In this document: positions 26,439 to 33,577 of the stretch, piece by piece | Numbering within the stretch: position 1 is the first letter of the stretch | Layout: each line of letters begins with the position of its first letter | Assembly (NCBI GenBank): GCA_033765305.1 | Contig: JANRID010000065.1 | Location: 62,001-126,000 of the forward strand | Reading direction: 5' to 3' | DNA length: 64,000 bases | From: RDXT01 sp033765305 | Lineage (GTDB): Bacteria; Bacteroidota; Bacteroidia; J057 | Program-made: the position numbers and the translations under genes | The notes under the pieces: model-generated | Databases searched by the model: none | Seen by the model: the letters and a program-made list of their open reading frames with translations, nothing else | Told to the model about the DNA's origin: nothing

Positions 26439-28661
26439 ATGAAACTCCGATTGCTGCTCCTGGGATTCGGTGTCGGGTTGTTCCTGCCTGCAATGGCTCA
26501 GCCGGAAGTGGATGTCACCAAGCTGCTGGCTGATACCAAGACCTTTATTTTCAACGACAACAAGCATACGGTCAAATCGTATGTGCTCGCTGAACTGCAG
26601 GCCAAAACAACCTGTTGCGGCACCGACCGGATCTATCTGGAAGTCCGGATCGACCCCTCCGGGTATGTGCTCGATGTGAAGCCGCTGAACGGAAAAGTCG
26701 ACTGCTACAAGAGTTCGGCAATCGACATCGTGAAGAATATCAAGTGGGACACGCGGGATTTCAAAGGGCCCAAGTCCGTGTATTTCGAGATCAAGCCCGA
26801 AATCGAGTGTGTGGAAGGCCGTGACAATGCCTACCGCCCCATCGAAGTGTTCAACAACGAGATCGCCAAAGGTGCAGTCGCCCCGGCTGTGGCTGTGCAG
26901 CCCGCCGCCCAGCCTGTGCCGGCCCAGCCGGCCCCAGCGCAGCCTGCACCTGTGCAGCCGGCGCCTGCTCAGCCCGCACCGGTGCAGCCGGCGCCTTCGC
27001 AGCCGGTTGCCCAGCAGACGCCTGCCGCACCCGCCGCGCAGCCTGAGCCTGCCATGCAGCAGCCGCCCGCCCGCCCGCAGCCCGATCCCGCTGCCGCCGC
27101 CGCCATGACGCCCATGGTCGCCACCGCGCCTGCGACGCCTTCGGCTGCCGTGGCGATGGAGGGAGACAAGGAAGCCCGCGCACGGGAAGACGCCGCCCGC
27201 CAGGCCAAAGAGCAGGAGCTGGCCATGCTGAAGGAGCAGATGGAAAAAATGCGCATCGAAGAGGAGAAAAAGCGCGAGCAGCGCCTCGCTGCCGAGCGCG
27301 CCAAAGCCGAAAAAGAAGCAGCCCGCCAGCAGGCCTCCGCCTCCCGCGGCAGCAACTCCGGCGGAGCCGGCGGCCTCTTCCTCGACGATGCCCCTCAAAA
27401 AGGCGATAAGCCCGGCAGTCAGGCCGATGCCCCGCAGCAGGTGCCCATGAGCGAAGAGGAGCGTATCCAGCAGGAAATCCGGAACCTTGAAGAGCAGAAG
27501 CGCCAGCTTTCCGAAGCCCGCCGCCAGCGCGAGGAGGAAGCCCGCCGCCGCCAGCAGGAAGAGGACCGCGCCAACCAGGATCTGCTCCGCATCGAGGAGG
27601 AGATCGTCCGCAAGCAGGAAGAGGCCGCCCAGCGCCGCGAGCAGATGGAGCTCGACCGCATGGAGCAGGACCGCCGCCGCGCCGAAGAGGAAAGCAAGCG
27701 CCGCCAGGACGAATACCAGCGCATCCAGGAGGAAATCCGGCGCCTCCAGGCTGAAGCCGAGCGCAAAGTGGCCGAGGTCGAAAAGCAGAATCAGGACGCC
27801 AGCAACCTCGCCCGCGTGCGCCAGGCCCGCGAACAGGAAATCACCCTCGAACGCGAACTCCGCCGCCAGCAGACCGCCCTCCAGATGGAGCAGACCCGCC
27901 GCTCCCTCCTCGCCGGCGGCAACAGCATCACCAGCATGTCCGATGTCATGCCCGATCTGAGCGCCACGCCCGACAGCGACCGCGTGGCTGCCCTGATGCG
28001 GGCCGTCGTGCAGCTCCAGGGCGAACTCGCCGTCCTGCAGGGCCAGATCCGCGCCATGGGCGGCACGCCCGCTACCGCTCCGGTAACCCCCGGCGTGAAG
28101 CCCGGCGCTGCCCCCTCCCGCCCGCGTTCCGCCGCCGATGACCAGTCTTGGAAAGGCTTCTCCTACCAGGATCCCGATGCCGATCCCTCCCTCTACAAGC
28201 CTGCTCCCGGCACGAACGTTGCGCAGCCTAAGCCCCAGACCGGCGGCAATGCCCCCGGCTACCGCCCCGGCGCAGGCTATAGCCCCGATCCCAGCCACCA
28301 GGAGACCCACGCCAATGTCCCCGGCCCCGAATTCGGGGTGCGCACCTACGCAGGCGGCAATGACAAGATGAAAGAACTCATCAAGACCAAGCTCAAAGAC
28401 GGCGGCGTGTGCGGCCTGGGCCAGGCCCTCTTCTCCGTGACACTCTCCCCCGCCGGCGATGTGCTGCGCCATTCCGTGCTGGCTGCCAATACCCCGCTCG
28501 TGGAAATGCAGCTCAACTCGGTCATCCCCACCCTGAAGTTCAACGCCGTCGATTCGCGCTACAACCAGACCGTGTACCTCGAATTCAAGGCCGAAATCCT
28601 CTGCGACGGCGCCGCCGACAAGGTCAACCTCCAGGGGGTCGAAAATATCATCCGGAACTGA
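26439..28661 (+). CDS. Exported coiled-coil protein with TonB-C-like domains at both ends
   Basis: 740 aa from MKLRLLLLGFGVGLFLPAMA, a clear signal peptide; an in-frame ATG 27 nt upstream only adds polar residues. Layout: N-domain (about 55-125) with a double Cys, DPSGYVLDVK and VYFEIKPEIEC; a proline/alanine/glutamine linker (about 145-240); a long charged Glu/Arg/Gln coiled coil (about 245-510); a Pro/Gly spacer; and a C-domain (644-723) with SPAGDVLRHSV and VYLEFKAEILC. The two end domains look like copies of one fold, similar to TonB C-terminal domains. It is probably periplasmic and spans some distance between two partners; this is inference. Genes on either side are unrelated metabolic genes. 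Confidence 0.8.
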   Translation: MKLRLLLLGFGVGLFLPAMAQPEVDVTKLLADTKTFIFNDNKHTVKSYVLAELQAKTTCCGTDRIYLEVRIDPSGYVLDVKPLNGKVDCYKSSAIDIVKNIKWDTRDFKGPKSVYFEIKPEIECVEGRDNAYRPIEVFNNEIAKGAVAPAVAVQPAAQPVPAQPAPAQPAPVQPAPAQPAPVQPAPSQPVAQQTPAAPAAQPEPAMQQPPARPQPDPAAAAAMTPMVATAPATPSAAVAMEGDKEARAREDAARQAKEQELAMLKEQMEKMRIEEEKKREQRLAAERAKAEKEAARQQASASRGSNSGGAGGLFLDDAPQKGDKPGSQADAPQQVPMSEEERIQQEIRNLEEQKRQLSEARRQREEEARRRQQEEDRANQDLLRIEEEIVRKQEEAAQRREQMELDRMEQDRRRAEEESKRRQDEYQRIQEEIRRLQAEAERKVAEVEKQNQDASNLARVRQAREQEITLERELRRQQTALQMEQTRRSLLAGGNSITSMSDVMPDLSATPDSDRVAALMRAVVQLQGELAVLQGQIRAMGGTPATAPVTPGVKPGAAPSRPRSAADDQSWKGFSYQDPDADPSLYKPAPGTNVAQPKPQTGGNAPGYRPGAGYSPDPSHQETHANVPGPEFGVRTYAGGNDKMKELIKTKLKDGGVCGLGQALFSVTLSPAGDVLRHSVLAANTPLVEMQLNSVIPTLKFNAVDSRYNQTVYLEFKAEILCDGAADKVNLQGVENIIRN
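26880..27030 (+). repeat. Low-complexity PAQP/PVQP coding repeat
   Basis: The DNA encodes repeated PAQPAP / PVQPAP units in the linker of the coiled-coil protein. The codons are GC-rich and near-identical, so the length could vary between strains by slippage. Confidence 0.75.
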
Positions 28662-28686
28662 TCCCTGCGTTCCGCTGAAATCTTGC

Positions 28687-28718
28687 GAGGCTGCCCTAGG
28701 TTGGCAGCCTCTTTTTTT
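28687..28718 (+). terminator. Terminator after the coiled-coil gene
   Basis: GAGGCTGCC pairs perfectly with GGCAGCCTC (9 bp, loop CTAGGTT), followed by seven T. Confidence 0.92.
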
Positions 28719-28748
28719 GTAGTATCCCGCATCAATCCCCGCTTCGCT

Positions 28749-30461
28749 ATGTCTCCGCTGCGCAGTCAGGCCTGGTTTGGCAAACAGGATAAAATGGGCT
28801 TCATCTACCGGAGCTGGATGCGGAACCAGGGCCTGCCCGACCACGTCTTCGACGGGCGCCCGGTGATCGGCATCTGCAACACCTGGTCGGAACTTACGCC
28901 CTGCAACGCGCATTTCCGTGAGCTGGCCGAGCATGTACGGCGCGGCGTCCTGGAAGCCGGCGGGTTTCCGGTGGAGTTTCCCGTCATGTCCCTCGGCGAG
29001 ACCCTCATCCGCCCCACCGCCATGCTCTACCGCAACCTGGCCAGCATGGACGTGGAGGAATCGATCCGCGCCAATCCCATCGACGGGGTCGTGCTGCTCT
29101 GCGGCTGCGACAAAACCACCCCTTCGCTCGTGATGGGCGCCGCCAGCGTGGACCTGCCGGCGATTGTCGTATCGGGCGGGCCCATGCTCAACGGCAAGTA
29201 CCGGGGGCGCGACATCGGCTCGGGCACCGATGTATGGCGCTTCGACGAGGCGCGGCGCACCGGACAGATGACGCTGGAGGAATTCCACGAAGCCGAAAGC
29301 TGCATGTCCCGCAGCCGGGGCCACTGCATGTCGATGGGCACCGCCTCTACCATGGCCTGCATGGTGGAGGCCCTGGGGCTTTCGCTGCCCGGCAATGCGG
29401 CGATCCCCGCCGTGGACGCCCGCCGCAAGGTGCTGGCGCACCGCTCCGGAAGCCGCATTGTCGAGATGGTCCGCGAAGATCTGCGCATGTCCCGCATCCT
29501 CACCCGCGAGGCATTCGGGAATGCGGTGAAAACCAATGCCGCCATCGGCGGCTCCACCAATGCCGTCGTGCACCTGCTGGCCATTGCCGGACGCTGCGGC
29601 GTGCCGCTGACCTTGGAGGATATGGATGCCTGGGGCCGGGGGATTCCCCTGCTGGTCAACCTTATGCCGGCCGGCCAGTATCTCATGGAAGACTTCTACT
29701 ATGCCGGCGGGCTGCCCGCCGTTCTGCGGGAGCTGGGCAGCCGGCTCCACACCGGCGCGCTGACCGTCAATGGCCGCAGCATCGGGGAAAACACGGCCGA
29801 TGCCGCCTGCTACGACCGCCAGGTGATCGCGGCGGCAGATCAGCCCTTTCAGGAAGAGGCCGGAATCGCAGTGCTCACAGGCAACCTCTGCGAAGACGGT
29901 GCCGTGATCAAGCCCGCGGCGGCCTCGCCCGCATTGCTGCGCCACCGGGGCCGCGCAGTGGTATTTCCGGATATTGAAAGCTATCACCGCCTGATCGACG
30001 ATCCGGAGCTGGAGATCGATGAGACGAGCATCCTCGTGCTGCAGTCCTGCGGACCGCGCGGCTATCCCGGCATGCCGGAAGTCGGCAATATGGGCCTGCC
30101 CCGCCGCCTGCTGGAGCGCGGCGTAAGGGATCTGGTGCGCATTTCCGATGCGCGGATGAGCGGCACCGCATTCGGCACCGTGGTGCTGCATGTATCCCCC
30201 GAATCCGCCGTCGGCGGCACCCTGGCCCTGGTGCAGACCGGCGACTGGATCGAGCTGGATGTTCCGGCGCGGCGCCTGCATCTGGAGGTGGACGAAGCGG
30301 AACTGGCCCGCCGCCGGGCTGCCTGGCAGCCGCCCGCGCCCGCTGCCAGCCGGGGCTATACCAGCCTGTATGTGCAGCATGTGCAGCAGGCGCACCTGGG
30401 TGCCGATTTCGATTTCCTGCGCGGCGGCTCCGGGTCGGACGTGCCCCGCGATTCCCACTGA
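28749..30461 (+). CDS. IlvD/Edd family dehydratase (sugar-acid dehydratase-like)
   Basis: 570 aa. Three iron-sulfur cysteines line up with the family: Cys52 in NTWSELTPCNAH, Cys120 in CGCDKTTP and Cys193 in GHCMSMGTAS, with Lys122 beside the second. SCGPRGYPGMPEVGNM and DARMSGTAFG give the C-terminal active site with its serine. The N-terminus RSQAWFGKQDKMGF and the MSLGET/RPTAM segments look more like L-arabinonate/sugar-acid dehydratases than isoleucine-valine IlvD. It removes water from an aldonic acid to give a 2-keto-3-deoxy acid (inference from subfamily). The start at 28749 is after the terminator; the frame is open from 28683. An SDR gene follows 20 nt later. Confidence 0.85.
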   Translation: MSPLRSQAWFGKQDKMGFIYRSWMRNQGLPDHVFDGRPVIGICNTWSELTPCNAHFRELAEHVRRGVLEAGGFPVEFPVMSLGETLIRPTAMLYRNLASMDVEESIRANPIDGVVLLCGCDKTTPSLVMGAASVDLPAIVVSGGPMLNGKYRGRDIGSGTDVWRFDEARRTGQMTLEEFHEAESCMSRSRGHCMSMGTASTMACMVEALGLSLPGNAAIPAVDARRKVLAHRSGSRIVEMVREDLRMSRILTREAFGNAVKTNAAIGGSTNAVVHLLAIAGRCGVPLTLEDMDAWGRGIPLLVNLMPAGQYLMEDFYYAGGLPAVLRELGSRLHTGALTVNGRSIGENTADAACYDRQVIAAADQPFQEEAGIAVLTGNLCEDGAVIKPAAASPALLRHRGRAVVFPDIESYHRLIDDPELEIDETSILVLQSCGPRGYPGMPEVGNMGLPRRLLERGVRDLVRISDARMSGTAFGTVVLHVSPESAVGGTLALVQTGDWIELDVPARRLHLEVDEAELARRRAAWQPPAPAASRGYTSLYVQHVQQAHLGADFDFLRGGSGSDVPRDSH

Positions 30462-30481
30462 TCTCGTAAGCGTATTCCGCT

Positions 30482-31240
30482 ATGACCCGGTTTTCATTGG
30501 AAGGAAAAACGGCGCTGGTTTCCGGCGCAGCCTCCGGCATCGGCCTGGCCATTGCCTCAGCGATGGCAGAAGCCGGTGCAGCAGTGTATATGGCAGACAT
30601 ACAGACCGCCGCAGGCGAGGCAGCTGCCGCATCGGTCCGGGGTGCCCGGTTTCTGCACCTCGACGTGGCCAGCGAGGCTGGCTGCCGGCAAGCGGCAGAT
30701 CAGGTGCTGGCCCAGGCCGGCAGGCTGGACATCCTGGTCAACAACGCCGGCATCGGCGGCGTAGGGACCTTGCTGCAGACCAGCGGCGAGGACCTGGACC
30801 GCATGTATGCGGTCAATGTGCGGGGGGTATTCAACCTGACCAAGGCCTTTCTGCCTTCGATGGTGGAGCGCAGGGCGGGCGCCATCGTCAATATCGCCTC
30901 GATCGGCGGCATCGTCGGCATTCAGGACCGGCTGGCATACTGCACCACCAAGTTTGCCGTGGTGGGCTTCACGCGCTGCCTGGCGCTGGACCATGCGAAG
31001 CAGGGTATCCGGGCCAATGCCATCTGCCCGGGCCGGGTAGAGACCCCGTTTGTGCAGCAGCGCCTGCGCGAGTATCCCGATCCGGAGCAGGCCTACCGCG
31101 AGATGAGCGCCACGCAGCCCATCGGGCGGATGGCGCGTCCGGACGAAGTGGCTTCGGTGGCGGTGTTTCTGGCCAGCGATGGCGCGGCCTTCGTCACCGG
31201 CGACTGCCTGATGGTGGACGGCGGCTGGAGCGCCGGCTGA
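30482..31240 (+). CDS. SDR family NAD(P)-dependent oxidoreductase, probably acting on sugar acids
   Basis: 252 aa. Classical SDR features: SGAASGIGLAIA (cofactor), NNAGIGG, catalytic Ser in IASIGG and the YxxxK motif in AYCTTKFAV. The region CPGRVETPFVQQRL followed by YREMSATQPIGRM resembles bacterial dehydrogenases of the oxidative L-fucose/2-keto-3-deoxy-fuconate pathway as I recall them. With the dehydratase directly upstream it fits a non-phosphorylating sugar-acid route; the actual substrate is not proven. It converges with pth, 2 nt separating the stops. Confidence 0.85.
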   Translation: MTRFSLEGKTALVSGAASGIGLAIASAMAEAGAAVYMADIQTAAGEAAAASVRGARFLHLDVASEAGCRQAADQVLAQAGRLDILVNNAGIGGVGTLLQTSGEDLDRMYAVNVRGVFNLTKAFLPSMVERRAGAIVNIASIGGIVGIQDRLAYCTTKFAVVGFTRCLALDHAKQGIRANAICPGRVETPFVQQRLREYPDPEQAYREMSATQPIGRMARPDEVASVAVFLASDGAAFVTGDCLMVDGGWSAG

Positions 31241-31242
31241 GC

Positions 31243-31809
31243 CTATTTCCGGCTGTTGATCTGGTTCATGGTGAGCGAAAGCCCGGCGGTAGCGAAGGAA
31301 AGCACGGCATCTTCGCAGAACGTCAGCGCCTCGCGCATGCGCGGCCATTCCTCCGCAGTAAACGGCGAGAGCACATAGTCTGCCTGGCGGCCCTGGGGGA
31401 AGTCCGAGCCGATGCCGATCCGCAGGCGGGCATACTCCTGGTAACCAAGCAGTTCGTTGATGCTTTTCAGGCCATTGTGGCCGCCGTCGGAGCCTTTGGG
31501 CCGCAGGCGCACCTGCCCGGCGGGCAGTGCCAGGTCATCTACAATCACCAGGAGCTGATCCCGGGTGAGATCCAGCTTTTCCATGTAATACCGCACCGCC
31601 TTGCCGCTGAGGTTCATGTAGGTCATGGGCATGATGAGGTGCAGCATGCGCCCCTTGTGGCGGATGAGCGCCGTCTGCGCATAGCGGTCGGACTGGGCGC
31701 TTGCGCCGAAGCGGAAGATCAGCTGTTCGAGCACCATAAACCCGACATTGTGCCGGGTGTCTCGGTATTCGGGCCCTGGGTTGCCGAGCCCTGCAATCAG
31801 GTACTTCAT
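31243..31809 (-). CDS. pth: Peptidyl-tRNA hydrolase
   Basis: 188 aa. It starts MKYLIAGLGNPGPEYRDTRHN with catalytic His20, then has MTYMNLSGKAV and DDLALPAGQVRLRPKGSDGG/HNGLKS, all standard. It frees tRNA from peptidyl-tRNA that drops off the ribosome. A longer frame to 31839 adds ten residues; the ATG at 31809 fits the family. It is the last gene of the tRNA-Gln-prs-rplY-pth run, 84 nt after rplY. Confidence 0.96.
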   Translation of the reverse strand: MKYLIAGLGNPGPEYRDTRHNVGFMVLEQLIFRFGASAQSDRYAQTALIRHKGRMLHLIMPMTYMNLSGKAVRYYMEKLDLTRDQLLVIVDDLALPAGQVRLRPKGSDGGHNGLKSINELLGYQEYARLRIGIGSDFPQGRQADYVLSPFTAEEWPRMREALTFCEDAVLSFATAGLSLTMNQINSRK

Positions 31810-31893
31810 CGGGCGGAGGGATATAAACAGGCAACCCAATCCTGCAGAACAGGACTGGGCTGCGTATCATGTTTGCCGAAGGGGGCCGAAGGC

Positions 31894-32451
31894 TTACTTG
31901 CCGCGGAGTGCGCGGGGGATTTCGACGCTGGCAATAGCCGTGGAAGGCGAAGCCAGCACTTCAACGTTGGGGATGCTGGCATCTTTGACCTTGATGGTGC
32001 CGCCGAGGTCGAGCGAGGACACATTGACCTCGATCTGATCCGGGAGCTGGGAAGGAATGCCGCGCACCTTGAGGCTCCGGACCTTGGTGACCATCTTGCC
32101 GCCTTTGGTCACCCCGACGGGGGTTCCGACGAGGCGGACGGGCAGCTTCAGCTCCACGGGCTTGTCATCCGTCACCTGGAGGAAGTCCACATGCTGGATG
32201 CGTTCGGTAACGGGATGAAACTGCGCGTCGCGCACGATGGTGCTGACCAGTTCGCCTGCCACGTTCACCTTCACGATGTACGTTTCGGAAGTATAGAGGG
32301 CTCTCTGCATCTCGCGGTAGGCCACCTCGATATGGCGGGCCTTGCTGTTGTGGTAGATCACAGCGGGCACGTTATCGGAGCGGCGCGTGATACGGGTGGC
32401 GCGCTTGCCTACGTTGGGGCGTTCAGCCGCCTGCAGCTCAATCGTCTTCAT
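31894..32451 (-). CDS. rplY: 50S ribosomal protein L25/general stress protein Ctc
   Basis: 185 aa, the long CTC form. The N-terminal L25 domain (IELQAAERPNVGKRATRITR, VPAVIYHNSK) binds 5S rRNA, and the C-terminal TL5-type beta domain (ELKLPVRLVGTPVGVTKGGK, VEVLASPSTAIASVEIPRAL) follows. Separated from prs by 8 nt and from pth by 84 nt on the same strand, so co-transcription is likely. Confidence 0.95.
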   Translation of the reverse strand: MKTIELQAAERPNVGKRATRITRRSDNVPAVIYHNSKARHIEVAYREMQRALYTSETYIVKVNVAGELVSTIVRDAQFHPVTERIQHVDFLQVTDDKPVELKLPVRLVGTPVGVTKGGKMVTKVRSLKVRGIPSQLPDQIEVNVSSLDLGGTIKVKDASIPNVEVLASPSTAIASVEIPRALRGK

Positions 32452-32459
32452 GTAATTCT

Positions 32460-33392
32460 TCAGTTTATGAACAGGGAACTGATCGATTCGTAATTATGGA
32501 TTTTCCGGAATGCTTTGGCGAAAACCGGAGCGATGCTCAATACCTTCAGCTTGGGGACTTCCTTGCGCAGGGGAATCGTATCGGTGACAGCGACCTCTTC
32601 GAGGCGGGAGCCTTGGATGCGCTCATACGCCGAACCGGAGAGAATGGGGTGGGTGGCAACTGCGCGGACTGAAATTGCGCCTTCCTGCAGGAGCAGGTCG
32701 GCAGCTTTGCAGAGCGTGCCTGCCGTATCGATCAGGTCGTCCACGAGCACGATGTTGCGGCCCCGCGCATCGCCGATGACCTGCATCGATTCGATTTCAT
32801 TGGGCCGCACGCGGTGCTTGTCCACGATGATCAGTTCGGCGCCTACAAACTGCGCATAGCGCCTCGCGCGGGCGGAGCCGCCGATGTCGGGCGAAGCGAT
32901 GCACAGGTTGTCGAGCGCCAGGCTCTTCAGATACGGCACAAAGACCGCCGAAGCGTCCAGGTGATCGAGCGGAATGTCAAAGAAACCCTGAATCTGTCCG
33001 GCATGGAGATCCATGGTCACTACCCGGCTGGCGCCTGCTGCGGTGAGCAGGTTGGCGACCAGCTTGGCGCCGACAGAAACGCGCGCTTTGGATTTGCGGT
33101 CCTGGCGCGCGTACCCGTAATACGGTGTCACCACGATAACCTGATTGGCCGAAGCCCGCTTGGCTGCATCGATCATGAGCAGCAGCTCCATCAGATTGTC
33201 TGCGGGTGAAAAGGTCGATTGCACCAGAAACACATCGCATCCGCGAATCGACTCTTCATAATACACCTGAATCTCGCCGTCGCTGAACCGCATCAGCTCG
33301 ATACTGCCAAGCGGCGAGCCGAAGAATTCAGCAATTTTCTCTGCCAAATAGCGGGAAGTAGATCCCGAGAATATTTTGACCTGAGAAGACAT
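32460..33392 (-). CDS. prs: Ribose-phosphate pyrophosphokinase
   Basis: 310 aa. Start MSSQVKIFSGSTSRYLAEKI; PYYGYARQDRK (ATP/flexible loop), VTMDLHAGQIQGFFDIP and NIVLVDDLIDTAGT (PRPP-binding signature) are intact. It makes PRPP from ribose-5-phosphate and ATP for nucleotide, His and Trp synthesis. The ATG is only 8 nt from the mature 3' end of a tRNA-Gln gene, so the mRNA 5' end is probably set by tRNA processing. Confidence 0.96.
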   Translation of the reverse strand: MSSQVKIFSGSTSRYLAEKIAEFFGSPLGSIELMRFSDGEIQVYYEESIRGCDVFLVQSTFSPADNLMELLLMIDAAKRASANQVIVVTPYYGYARQDRKSKARVSVGAKLVANLLTAAGASRVVTMDLHAGQIQGFFDIPLDHLDASAVFVPYLKSLALDNLCIASPDIGGSARARRYAQFVGAELIIVDKHRVRPNEIESMQVIGDARGRNIVLVDDLIDTAGTLCKAADLLLQEGAISVRAVATHPILSGSAYERIQGSRLEEVAVTDTIPLRKEVPKLKVLSIAPVFAKAFRKIHNYESISSLFIN

Positions 33393-33400
33393 AGATCATG

Positions 33401-33471
33401 TTGACCCGGGAGGATTCGAACCCCCACAAACGGAACCAAAATCCGTCGTACTACCATTATACTACGGGTCA
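33401..33471 (-). tRNA. tRNA-Gln (anticodon TTG)
   Basis: Minus strand from 33471. The acceptor arm TGACCCG pairs with CGGGTCA (7 bp) with discriminator A; the D-arm region is GTAGTATAATGGTAGTAC; the anticodon stem ACGGA/TCCGT carries loop TTTTGGT with anticodon TTG (33437-33439); the T arm contains GGTTCGAATCC. CCA is not encoded (ACA follows). It lies immediately upstream of prs. Confidence 0.96.
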
Positions 33472-33496
33472 ATCCCACAGTGATCGTAACGGGATG

Positions 33497-33504
33497 CAAA
33501 CTTA
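33497..33504 (-). promoter_or_regulatory. -7 promoter box (TAAGTTTG) for tRNA-Gln-prs-rplY-pth
   Basis: A perfect TAnnTTTG on the minus strand, 25 nt upstream of the tRNA 5' end, with AT-rich sequence further upstream. It is the only strong promoter-like sequence seen before pth. Confidence 0.6.
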
Positions 33505-33577
33505 AGTATTTTCTGAGAATTGAAAAACATGGAACCAGATTTTTTTATTTTTCCTCCCGCATCATCACCCTCGCAGC

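Noticed and set aside
26382..30458. Very long minus-strand open frame (1358 codons) opposite the coiled-coil and dehydratase genes
   Set aside because: Translation is His/Gly/Ala-rich with no motifs; the plus strand contains two well-supported genes. Long antisense frames are expected in GC-rich coding DNA.
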